This document shows, piece after piece, positions 26,223 to 34,025 of a DNA stretch of 64,000 nt (position 1 is its first letter; the number at the start of each line of letters is the position of its first letter). The notes beneath the pieces were generated by a model. The model was not told where the DNA came from, did not search any database, and worked only from the letters and a program-made list of their open reading frames with translations. The DNA comes from Flavisolibacter tropicus. Lineage in GTDB: Bacteria > Bacteroidota > Bacteroidia > Chitinophagales > Chitinophagaceae. The DNA lies in the NCBI RefSeq assembly GCF_001644645.1, contig NZ_CP011390.1, forward strand, positions 682,001-746,000, given 5' to 3'. The position numbers and the translations under genes are program-made.

Positions 26223-27416
26223 TTATTGGTTTCTAACTGAAAACTTGTAAATAGATGATGTTTTATAAGTTTGTCCAGGATTAAGTATTGTGCTAGGGAA
26301 TGTAGGCTGATTGGGCGCATCCGGAAAATGTTGTGTTTCCAAACAAAAAGCAGTACGGAAGTCATCTTTGCTTCCTCCTTTAAACGTGTTTTTGGATTGC
26401 ATGAAATTGCCACCATAAAACTGTATACCCGGCTCTTGGGTATACACATCCATCACGATACCGGATTGATCACCAATAGCCGTTGCGGCGTGTTTAATAG
26501 AACCGTTATTACCTTTCAATACAAAATTGTGGTCGTATCCATTACCATATTTTAATTGTGTATTACTTGCGGTATCAAGCCTTGAGCCTATAGCTGTAAG
26601 TTTTGTAAAATCGAAGGGCGTACCTGCAACTGGCTCCAGTTTGCCTGTTGGAATCAACGTAGAATCAACAGGAGTGAATTGGTCAGCATTAATTTGAAGA
26701 AGGTGATTATTGACGGTACCACTACCCTCTCCATTAAGATTGAAAAAGGCATGATTGGTAAGGTTGACGATGGTCTTTTTATCAGTCGTGGCTTCATAGT
26801 TCATTGTCACTTCATTGTTGTCTGTTAGGCCATAAGTAACCTTTACATTCAAATTACCCGGAAACCCCTCTTCGCCATCCTTAGAAAGATAGGTCAACTC
26901 TAAAGTAGAATCATTGAGTTGATGCGCGTCCCATACCACTGCCTGATACCCTTTTTTGCCACCATGCAAGGTGTTGGGGCCATTGTTTGTAAACAGCTTA
27001 TATTCTTTCCCATCCAACGAAAATTGGCTATTAGCAATACGATTGCCAAAACGTCCAATAGTAGCACCAAAATAGGCTTCTGTTGAGTTGACATAGTCGG
27101 CAACGCTGTTGAATCCAACCACTACATCGCGCAACTTTCCATCTTTATCATGCACCAATAAACTAACAAAACGCCCGCCGTAATTCGTAATGGCGAGTGT
27201 TAGTCCTTGATTGTTTTTAAGGATAAACAAATCTGTTGGCTTTCCATCTATTGTGTCTATAAATCCTTTTCTGTCTGGAACAAGAGTACTTGTTTGATTT
27301 ACATTATTCTCCATATTCTTAGTAGCACTGTTATTTGAATAATTTGTATTGTTGTTGCAAGACATAACAACCCAGGCATTAAACAAAAGGGTGATGGCAA
27401 CTTTTATTTTACTCAT
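26223..27416 (-). CDS. galM: Aldose 1-epimerase (mutarotase) lipoprotein
   Basis: GalM interconverts alpha and beta anomers of hexoses. The precursor has 397 residues from the ATG at 27416 and a lipoprotein signal (AWVVMSC), so the enzyme acts in the periplasm. Motifs seen are GRFGNRIANSQFSLDGKEY near residue 120, LHGGKKGYQAVVWDA near 145, NLTNHAFFNLNG near 215 with the catalytic His, and CLETQHFPDAPNQPTFPS near 360 with the catalytic Glu. The neighbouring GH43 and symporter genes suggest it speeds anomer supply to the transporter. A TTG two codons upstream is a less likely start. Confidence 0.92.
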   Translation of the reverse strand: MSKIKVAITLLFNAWVVMSCNNNTNYSNNSATKNMENNVNQTSTLVPDRKGFIDTIDGKPTDLFILKNNQGLTLAITNYGGRFVSLLVHDKDGKLRDVVVGFNSVADYVNSTEAYFGATIGRFGNRIANSQFSLDGKEYKLFTNNGPNTLHGGKKGYQAVVWDAHQLNDSTLELTYLSKDGEEGFPGNLNVKVTYGLTDNNEVTMNYEATTDKKTIVNLTNHAFFNLNGEGSGTVNNHLLQINADQFTPVDSTLIPTGKLEPVAGTPFDFTKLTAIGSRLDTASNTQLKYGNGYDHNFVLKGNNGSIKHAATAIGDQSGIVMDVYTQEPGIQFYGGNFMQSKNTFKGGSKDDFRTAFCLETQHFPDAPNQPTFPSTILNPGQTYKTSSIYKFSVRNQ

Positions 27417-27664
27417 AAGCAACCTACTATTAGGGTAAGTATTTTAGTAGCCTTAATGTAATACATGTTTTTAGATTTATAAAGCTTTCGTTATTCCTCA
27501 GTTATGGGTATACTGGAAAAAGTATAAATATCTCTCCCGGTTGTTGAGGTTAAAACGTAAAATAAATAAGACAACTTATATTTTAAAGTCAACTTTCCAC
27601 TCATCCATTACAAATCCTGCTAATCCGTAGACACTTACAGAGGAGTTATAGAGGATATCCTTCT

Positions 27665-27697
27665 CTACTCCTCCTACCATCCTCCTATATACATTCA
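27665..27697. repeat. 33-bp pyrimidine-rich repeat, copy A
   Basis: This segment is identical to 45504-45536 at 32 of 33 positions; the single difference is T for C in the CCTCCTATA region. Both copies sit immediately upstream of a heptamer array of the ACTCACC/ATTGACT type, so repeat and array form one composite element. Confidence 0.8.
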
Positions 27698-27714
27698 GTA
27701 AAGGTTCTCTACTG

Positions 27715-27777
27715 ACTCATTATTCATCACTCATTACTCACCACTCACTATTGACCATTCACTCCTGACTATTGACT
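27715..27777. repeat. Nine-unit degenerate heptamer array
   Basis: Nine uninterrupted 7-bp units follow the consensus AYTSAYY, for example ACTCATT, ACTCACC, ATTGACC and ATTGACT. Phase is perfect throughout. The reverse complement (GGTGAGT, AGTCAAT) resembles the units left of the S23-type gene. Confidence 0.8.
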
Positions 27778-27891
27778 CATTTACGTCTATAGTAAACTGA
27801 ATAATAATATGAAGGGATAACAAATAATGTATCATTACCATTATTGGTTATCCCCTCGTATTTTTTGAAACTTTCTTTTTGGAATAAGACA

Positions 27892-28614
27892 CTACAAACG
27901 CTTGATCCGAATATTCCGGTACCAAACATTATCGCCATGATCCTGTAAGGCAATCTTTCCCTTTTTAAAGGTGCCAAAGGCAGGCATATCCTTAAACTTG
28001 CTTCCTGCAATCATACTTCTCCATTGGTCATCCCACATGGTAGTCGATAGTGTATGCTGACCATTCATATAGAAGTCAAGCTTGCCTTTATTGGCAATAA
28101 CTTCTACTTCATTCCACTCACCTACCGGCTTTATAGCTTCTTTGGAGGTGATAAGATCATAAAGATCGCCAGCTCTGTGTTTTGTAATCTTGGCATCGGG
28201 GTGACCATCCTGGCTTTCTGTGCCATTATCCAACACTTGCATCTCTGGACCCGTATTCCAAGTGCTAGTATACTTCGTATCTTCATTTATATAAAAGATA
28301 ATACCGCTATTACCTTTCGGAGAAATTTTCCACTCCAGCTTTAAGTCAAAGTTTTCAAATTCTTCATTGGTTACCAGGTCCCCACCCGCCTCTTTATTGG
28401 ATTTATCAAGGTAAATAGCATTGTCTGATATTTTCCAGGCAGCCCCAGGTGTACTCTTACCATAGGAGTGCCAACCATTTAGGTCACGTCCGTCAAAGAG
28501 TGTAATCCATCCAGAGTTTTCAGATGGTGAAGAAGTTGAATCCATAGTGGCTTTTTTAGACGAATGACAAGCCATTATTGAGCTCGCCATTATGATTAAG
28601 AGCAGTTTGTACAT
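27892..28614 (-). CDS. DUF1080 lipoprotein, 3-keto-disaccharide hydrolase type
   Basis: This 240-residue lipoprotein (lipobox IMAC) has one concanavalin-like jelly-roll DUF1080 domain. Diagnostic parts are GWITLFDGRDLNGWHSYG near residue 35, FENFDLKLEWKISPKGNSGIIFYI near 87, ADLYDLI-like GDLYDLITS near 145 and WNEVEVIANKGKLDFYMNGQ near 165. Characterised relatives cleave glycosidic bonds of sugars already oxidised at C3. It is the last gene of a four-gene minus-strand unit; its start is 3 bp from the cytochrome c stop. Neighbouring GMC, Gfo/Idh and TIM-barrel genes support a 3-keto-glycoside role. Acts in the periplasm. Confidence 0.88.
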   Translation of the reverse strand: MYKLLLIIMASSIMACHSSKKATMDSTSSPSENSGWITLFDGRDLNGWHSYGKSTPGAAWKISDNAIYLDKSNKEAGGDLVTNEEFENFDLKLEWKISPKGNSGIIFYINEDTKYTSTWNTGPEMQVLDNGTESQDGHPDAKITKHRAGDLYDLITSKEAIKPVGEWNEVEVIANKGKLDFYMNGQHTLSTTMWDDQWRSMIAGSKFKDMPAFGTFKKGKIALQDHGDNVWYRNIRIKRL

Positions 28615-28617
28615 GGT

Positions 28618-29004
28618 TTATTTTTTAAGTGACAATACATATTTGACCATAGCCTTAGCATCCTCCTCTGAAATAGCAGGATGTGGAGTCATGGGAATAG
28701 TTCCCCAATTACCCGAGCCCCCTTTGATTACTTTATGCGCCAGACTATCTACAGATCCAGGCTTGTCTTTATAACGCTCAGCAATAGCCTGATACGCAGG
28801 GCCCGTGGCATTGTCTAGAATCTTATGGCAGGTAAGGCAGTCGCTTTTCCCTACAAGAGCCAAGCCCTTTTCCACCTCCGGATCAGCAGGCGCTTCCGTT
28901 GAAGTCGACTCTGAACTGGTCGACTTATCCGTCGTTTTGTTTTCATTACTTCCACAACTGGCAATGAGACCTACAAACGAAAAAATGATCAATGTCTTTT
29001 TCAT
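28618..29004 (-). CDS. Monohaem cytochrome c lipoprotein
   Basis: This 128-residue lipoprotein (lipobox IASC at residue 17) has a Ser/Thr-rich linker and a small class I cytochrome c domain. The haem motif is CLTCH (56-60), and Met105 in GTIPMTPHP is the likely sixth ligand. An electron-carrier role in the periplasm follows from the fold. It lies inside a unit with DUF1080 and sugar-isomerase genes and near a divergent GMC oxidoreductase, so it probably accepts electrons from that dehydrogenase. This pairing is inferred from context. Length is typical for the soluble type. Confidence 0.92.
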   Translation of the reverse strand: MKKTLIIFSFVGLIASCGSNENKTTDKSTSSESTSTEAPADPEVEKGLALVGKSDCLTCHKILDNATGPAYQAIAERYKDKPGSVDSLAHKVIKGGSGNWGTIPMTPHPAISEEDAKAMVKYVLSLKK

Positions 29005-29030
29005 CTTTCTATTGGTTTTGCTTTACAATT

Positions 29031-30086
29031 TTAAATGATTCCTAAGATCTTTTTATTAAGCACTTCATCTTTACTCACCGCTGCAAAGTCATCAAATGCC
29101 TTTTCGGTTACAGGTATGATATGCTTTTTAATAAATTCGGCACCTTCTTTTGCGCCTACTTCAGGGTGTTTAATGCAGCACTCCCACTCCATCACAGCCC
29201 AACCTTTATAACCATATTGCGTTAGCTTGCTAAAGACGCCTTTAAAGTCTACTTGCCCATCACCCGGCGATCGATACCTTCCTGCCCGGTTTAGCCAGCT
29301 TTGGTAGCCTCCAAATACTCCTTGCTTGCCTGTAGGATTAAACTCCGCATCTTTTACATGAAAGGCTTTAATGCGCTCATGGTAATAATCAATATAGGTC
29401 AGGTAATCTAACTGCTGCAATACAAAATGAGAAGGATCATATAACAGGCAAGCACGCGAGTGATGATTTACTTTTTCCAGGAACATCTCATAAGTAACGC
29501 CATCAAACAGGTCTTCCCCAGGATGTATCTCATAACAAAGGTCTACCCCATGTTTATCAAATTCATCTAATATAGGTTGCCATCGGCGGGCCAGTTCTGT
29601 AAATCCTTCTTCTACTAAACCAGCTGGGCGCTGTGGCCAGGGAAAAGCCGTGTGCCATAACAGGGATCCACTAAATGTTGGACAAGCATTCAATCCTAGA
29701 TTTTCTGAAGCCTTGGCTGCATATTTTAATTGTTGCACTGCCCACTCAGTGCGGGCTTTGGCATTTCCTCTTACTTCTTCAGGGGCAAAGCCATCAAATA
29801 AAACATCGTAGGCGGGGTGAACCGCCACTAACTGACCTTGTAAATGGGTGGCTAACTCGGTTACGACCAAGCCCGCTTCATTTACAATCCCCTTAAATTC
29901 ATCTGCATAGGTTTTACTTTCAGCAGCCTTTTTCAAGTCAATACATCGGGGATCATTGGTGGGTATCTGTACACCTACAAATCCAAGGCTTTTCGCCCAT
30001 TTGCATATAGAGGATAACTCATTAAAGGGAGGCTTGTTATCCATGAACTGAGCCAGAAAGATACCGGGTCCTTTGATCGTTTGCAT
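29031..30086 (-). CDS. TIM-barrel sugar phosphate isomerase/epimerase
   Basis: This 351-residue cytoplasmic protein has the AP-endonuclease-2 / xylose isomerase-like TIM-barrel fold. Metal ligands can be seen: CYEIHPGEDLFDG near residue 185, LLYDPSHFVLQQLDY near 213, FHVKDAEFN near 245, and GWAVMEWECCIKHP near 300. The ATG at 30086 replaces an upstream TTG at 30107 because it gives a better start to the first strand. Enzymes of this fold in 3-keto-sugar clusters may epimerise or isomerise keto sugars. It is between a Gfo/Idh/MocA gene and cytochrome c on one transcript. The substrate is not known. Confidence 0.85.
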   Translation of the reverse strand: MQTIKGPGIFLAQFMDNKPPFNELSSICKWAKSLGFVGVQIPTNDPRCIDLKKAAESKTYADEFKGIVNEAGLVVTELATHLQGQLVAVHPAYDVLFDGFAPEEVRGNAKARTEWAVQQLKYAAKASENLGLNACPTFSGSLLWHTAFPWPQRPAGLVEEGFTELARRWQPILDEFDKHGVDLCYEIHPGEDLFDGVTYEMFLEKVNHHSRACLLYDPSHFVLQQLDYLTYIDYYHERIKAFHVKDAEFNPTGKQGVFGGYQSWLNRAGRYRSPGDGQVDFKGVFSKLTQYGYKGWAVMEWECCIKHPEVGAKEGAEFIKKHIIPVTEKAFDDFAAVSKDEVLNKKILGII

Positions 30087-30143
30087 AGTGAATTTATTAT
30101 CGCTCAAACAAGTTACTATAATTGGAAAATAGAGGGTTTTCTA

Positions 30144-31307
30144 TTAAAGATGAAAAGGTGTCCACTTGATTTCCGACTTTCCTGATGCTATCACACTTTC
30201 AATAAATGCCATTCCTCTTACCCCTTCTTCTACACCTGGGTAATCAAGCCATGCTGTATCCGGCTTATTGCCATCCTGGATTGCTAACAGACTCAATGCA
30301 AAGTTGCGGTAATGATTGGCGAAGGCTTCAATAAAACCTTCCGGGTGTCCAGATGGAGTTCGTGTATTATGCTTTGCTATATCACTTACATAAGGTGTGC
30401 CTGTACGTAATACCTGAATAGGTGCATCAGGCAATTTTAATACTAAAGAATTAGGATCTGTATGTTGCCATTCCAGCCCGCCTTTATCTCCATATACTTT
30501 TATGGTCAGGTTATTTTCCTCTCCGCTCAATACCTGCGAGGCTACTAATACCCCGGTGGCACCATTATTAAAACGTAACAACACCGTTCCATCATCATCT
30601 AGTCTTCTACCTTCCACAACTATATTTATATCCGCACAGACCTCACTTACACGTAAGCCGCTGATATATTCTGCCAGGTTAAAAGCATGAGTGCCTATAT
30701 CACCCATAGCACCAGCTATTCCGCTTTTTGATGGATCAGTACGCCACGCAGCTTGCTTTTGTTCTGAACCTTCTAAAAAAGTAGCAAGCCAGCCTTGTGG
30801 GTAGGTAACGTATATTTTGCGGATGTTACCTATCGTTCCATTATTTACTAAATAACGTGCTTCTTTTATCATCGGGTAACCCGAGTATGTATGTGTAAGA
30901 CATAAAGATCTTCCTGTCTGAGCTACGATCTTTTGTAACTCTTTGGCTTCGCTAAGATCAAAGGTCATCGGCTTATCCATCACCACATCAAAACCATTTA
31001 GCAAAGCTTGTTTTGCTGGTTCAAAATGCAGGTGATTGGGAGTTACAATGCTTACAAAGTCAATGCGCTGTTCTGCAGGTAACTCCTTTTCTTTACGTAC
31101 CAATTCCTCAAATGAACCATATACCCGCTCCGGAGCTAATTGTAGCTCCTCACCCATTTGTTTTGATTTATTGGGGTCAGAACTAAAAGCGCCAGCTACC
31201 AATTCAATTAAACCATCCATTGTTGCTGCTGTTCGGTGTACGGCACCAATAAATGCGCCTGGTCCACCACCAATCATACCCATCCTAAGTTTTCGCTTCA
31301 TATTCAT
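30144..31307 (-). CDS. Gfo/Idh/MocA-family oxidoreductase
   Basis: This 387-residue cytoplasmic NAD(P)-dependent oxidoreductase has an N-terminal Rossmann fold, starting with RMGMIGGGPGAFIGAVHR near residue 8, and the family motif DKPMTFDLSEAKEL near 112, where Lys is catalytic. The C-terminal beta-sheet domain carries GAMGDIGTHAFNLAEYISG near 200 with the typical Asp and His. Family enzymes oxidise or reduce sugars at a carbonyl. It is the first gene of the minus-strand unit and shares a 455-bp control region with the MFS gene. In a 3-keto pathway it would return the keto sugar to the normal form, by inference. No signal peptide. Confidence 0.9.
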   Translation of the reverse strand: MNMKRKLRMGMIGGGPGAFIGAVHRTAATMDGLIELVAGAFSSDPNKSKQMGEELQLAPERVYGSFEELVRKEKELPAEQRIDFVSIVTPNHLHFEPAKQALLNGFDVVMDKPMTFDLSEAKELQKIVAQTGRSLCLTHTYSGYPMIKEARYLVNNGTIGNIRKIYVTYPQGWLATFLEGSEQKQAAWRTDPSKSGIAGAMGDIGTHAFNLAEYISGLRVSEVCADINIVVEGRRLDDDGTVLLRFNNGATGVLVASQVLSGEENNLTIKVYGDKGGLEWQHTDPNSLVLKLPDAPIQVLRTGTPYVSDIAKHNTRTPSGHPEGFIEAFANHYRNFALSLLAIQDGNKPDTAWLDYPGVEEGVRGMAFIESVIASGKSEIKWTPFHL

Positions 31308-31762
31308 CTATCCTTTTTACTTTTAAATGTAACGCTGTTTTGATCTGGTATTGTTACCTGCTTTTGAGCAGAAACGTATTAATAGTGGTAAGCACAAAGT
31401 TTAGAATTAATGGAATACTTACTTGCAGATAATATAAGATTGATCGTTTGCATGAGTTACGTTAAGGTTTAAGCGTAAACACCTGAGTGTATAAATCGAG
31501 CAAGAAAGTTATAGAAAGATTTTTTCATTTCTTAGTTTTCTAAACTGCAGAGTGTGGATTGTTATCCAAAAAAGATACTATATTTAAGAGCTCTTGTCGA
31601 TGCTTGCTGATAGTATAATACCCGTAGACAGGAAATCGTGCAATGGAAGCTTTATAGTATAGTAAACGATCTGCTTGAGCGTTTACGTATCATTAGCAAG
31701 TATTTTAAATAATCCAATAGTTCCTGAGAAAACCAGCGTCAATCTATTTTATTGTTTGAAAT
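31308..31762. promoter_or_regulatory. Divergent control region of the sugar island
   Basis: These 455 bp separate the two transcription units of the sugar island. There is no gene. The stretch is AT-rich with several GTAAAC/GTTTAC-like words (near 31466, 31662 and 31680), suggesting multiple operator half-sites. No regulator gene lies within the island, so the factor would be encoded elsewhere. Confidence 0.45.
31662..31686. promoter_or_regulatory. Candidate operator GTAAACG-N11-CGTTTAC
   Basis: Two 7-bp arms (31662-31668 and 31680-31686) are exact reverse complements with an 11-bp spacer, 77 bp before the MFS start. The arms resemble half-sites of LacI-type sugar regulators but the spacing is longer than usual, so the identity is uncertain. 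Confidence 0.35.
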
Positions 31763-33064
31763 ATGAATCCTATTAACCGTAACCAGTTATTTGTTGCCAG
31801 TTGCATGGCCCTCTTGGTCACCTCTCTATCCTTTGGTATTAGAGCAGGCATTCTCAACACACTTGGATCAGAGTTTAATCTTACAGCCTCTCAATTGGCT
31901 AGTATTGCCGGCACGGCCTTTTGGGGTTTTCCACTGGCTGTTATTATTGGCGGCTTCTTAGTAGATATAATAGGAATGAAACGTCTATTAGTACTGGCCT
32001 TTCTATTACATCTAGCTGGTATTATACTTACAGTTTTTGCTAAGGGCTATTCAAGTCTATTTATTTCAACCTTATGCATAGGCTTAGCAAATGGTACAGT
32101 AGAAGCGGCTTGTAATCCATTGGTAACGGCATTATATCCCGAAAACAAAACCACTAAACTGAATCACTTTCACCTTTGGTTTCCCGGTGGTATAGTCATA
32201 GGCTCTTTAATTGTTTATTTGACCAATAAAGCATTCACACTCACAGGACCCATCAATTTATGGCAATTGCAAGTAGGTGTTATGCTTATACCAGCATTGA
32301 TTTATGGCTATCTTTTCTCTAAGCTTCATTTTCCTGTAACAGAACGCGTTGCAGCAGGTGTTTCTACCAAAGAAATGTATGCATCGCTGTTAAATCCGCT
32401 ATTTATTTTCATGATTGTTTTAATGTTCGGTACTGCTATTACAGAGTTGTTTACCGGGCAATGGATAGACGTGCTACTGAAAAACGTTACCGACAATGCC
32501 TTGCTTTTATTAACAATAGAAACAGGTATCATGGTGCTCGGTCGCGGCTTGGCAGAACCAGTTGTTCATCGCTTTTCACCACAGGGGGTGTTGCTTATTT
32601 CAGCCATCCTTTCAGCCCTTGGTTTATATATTTTAGGTCATTCAGCTGGGGGAATGCTGTTTGTTGGGGCCATCATTTTTGGTATGGGCGTTTGTTATTT
32701 CTGGCCTACTATGTTGGGTTTTGTAGCTGAAAACCTCCCTAAAACGGGTGCTGTTGGTTTAAACCTTATGGGGGGGGCCGGCATGTTTGCGGTATCCATT
32801 TATATGTCGTTCATGGGTGGCTATTATGACCGCCTCATCGCTTCAAAGCTTCCTGCAGGTGCTGAAATGAGTGCATATGCCAATGCAGCTGCGGGCACGG
32901 ATATGGCCAACACCTATAGTGAAGCACGCAAAGTAGCAGGTCCTGAAATTATTAATGTCACATTAATAATCCCTATTGTCCTCATTCTGGCCTTTACTGT
33001 TTTGAATCTATACATGCGCAATCGTGTTAAAATGCATAAGAAAGAAATTCTAAAAACCGCATAA
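31763..33064 (+). CDS. MFS sugar transporter
   Basis: This is a 433-residue inner-membrane protein of the major facilitator superfamily with about 12 hydrophobic segments. It belongs to the FucP/GlcP-like group by the start QLFVASCMALLVTSLSFGIRAGIL and the segments GFLVDIIGMKRLLVLAFL near residue 70 (MFS loop 2-3 motif), GLANGTVEAACNPLVTALYP near 115 and HFHLWFPGGIVIGS near 145. Sugar-proton symport is the usual role. It starts the plus-strand half of the island and the next gene begins 11 bp behind it. Substrate, perhaps a keto sugar or its parent sugar, is inferred only. Confidence 0.88.
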   Translation: MNPINRNQLFVASCMALLVTSLSFGIRAGILNTLGSEFNLTASQLASIAGTAFWGFPLAVIIGGFLVDIIGMKRLLVLAFLLHLAGIILTVFAKGYSSLFISTLCIGLANGTVEAACNPLVTALYPENKTTKLNHFHLWFPGGIVIGSLIVYLTNKAFTLTGPINLWQLQVGVMLIPALIYGYLFSKLHFPVTERVAAGVSTKEMYASLLNPLFIFMIVLMFGTAITELFTGQWIDVLLKNVTDNALLLLTIETGIMVLGRGLAEPVVHRFSPQGVLLISAILSALGLYILGHSAGGMLFVGAIIFGMGVCYFWPTMLGFVAENLPKTGAVGLNLMGGAGMFAVSIYMSFMGGYYDRLIASKLPAGAEMSAYANAAAGTDMANTYSEARKVAGPEIINVTLIIPIVLILAFTVLNLYMRNRVKMHKKEILKTA

Positions 33065-33075
33065 AACTTCCTCCT

Positions 33076-33951
33076 GTGAATAGACGAAACCTGATACGTA
33101 ACCTTTCCCTTAGCGGTTTGGCTTTTACTTCATTCAATGCTTTTTGTGCACCACGTAACAGCACCTCACCGGCTAATTCAAGTGGCCGCATCAAGCATTC
33201 TGTTTGTCGCTGGACATACGGCTTCCTTTCACTTGAAGAGCTCTGTAAAACGGTTAATACCCTTAGCTTTTCGGCAATCGATCTTGTTGGCCCCAAAGAC
33301 TGGCCCACACTAAAGAAATACGGTATACACTCCTCCATGTGCAATGGGGCAGAAATTAGTCTTACAGAAGGCTGGAATAATAAACAAAACCATTCTACGC
33401 TTTTAAAGAACTATCAAACGCATATCGATCTGGTTGCAGATGCCGGTTACACCAACTTGATTTGCTTTAGTGGCAACCGCAAAGGCATGGATGATGAAAC
33501 AGGCTTACAGAACTGCGCAGAGGGATTAAAAAAACTTATGAGCCAGGCCGAGAAGCGCGGTGTGATCATCCACATGGAATTATTGAATAGCAAGGTGGAC
33601 CATAAAGACTACATGTGCGATCATTCACCCTGGGGCGTTGAACTCTGTAAACAAATTGGCTCACCTAACTTCAAATTGCTCTACGATATCTATCATATGC
33701 AGATCAATGAAGGCGATGTTATTCGAACCATTCAGAATAATCATGATTGCATAGGGCACTATCATACGGCAGGGGTACCTGGTCGACATGAAATTGATGA
33801 AAGCCAGGAGTTATACTATCCTGCTATCATGAAAGCAATTGCAGACACAGGTTTTAAAGGTTATGTAGCGCAGGAGTTCAGTCCTACTGGAGCAGATGCT
33901 ACTGCTAAAATCGCCGCACTTAAAAAGGCCATCCAAATTTGTAGTGTCTAG
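33076..33951 (+). CDS. Hydroxypyruvate isomerase-like TIM-barrel protein, Tat-type signal
   Basis: This 291-residue protein has a twin-arginine-like leader (NRRNLIRNLSLSGLAFTSF) followed by a TIM barrel. Motifs include DLVADAGYTNLICFSGNRKG near residue 120, IHMELLNSKVDHKDYM near 172, LLYDIYHMQINEGD near 200 and YVAQEFSPTG near 265, matching the Glu/Asp/His ligands of the hydroxypyruvate isomerase-like group. The start is GTG at 33076 because no ATG gives the leader; it is 11 bp behind the MFS stop. The leader implies an exported sugar isomerase. It may be the periplasmic partner of the GMC enzyme; no reaction can be read directly. Confidence 0.82.
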   Translation: MNRRNLIRNLSLSGLAFTSFNAFCAPRNSTSPANSSGRIKHSVCRWTYGFLSLEELCKTVNTLSFSAIDLVGPKDWPTLKKYGIHSSMCNGAEISLTEGWNNKQNHSTLLKNYQTHIDLVADAGYTNLICFSGNRKGMDDETGLQNCAEGLKKLMSQAEKRGVIIHMELLNSKVDHKDYMCDHSPWGVELCKQIGSPNFKLLYDIYHMQINEGDVIRTIQNNHDCIGHYHTAGVPGRHEIDESQELYYPAIMKAIADTGFKGYVAQEFSPTGADATAKIAALKKAIQICSV

Positions 33952-34025
33952 AAGATTTACCTTTTACTGAGGTTATTTAGAATTAGTTTAAATATACAGA
34001 ACTCATAAAATAAAAACGTACACGT

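Larger units (their letters stand above)
27417..27891. other. 475-bp gap with pyrimidine-rich and heptamer repeats
   Basis: No gene. The first part (27417-27600) is AT-rich and should hold the aldose epimerase promoter. From about 27655 it turns pyrimidine-rich. It contains a 33-bp segment shared with 45504-45536 and a nine-unit heptamer array, and a short open frame (27777-28010) on the minus strand that mainly overlaps the DUF1080 gene and looks spurious. Confidence 0.6.

Noticed and set aside
27715..27777. CRISPR array
   Set aside because: Units are contiguous 7-mers with no spacers and no cas genes; the same holds for the 8- and 11-bp arrays.
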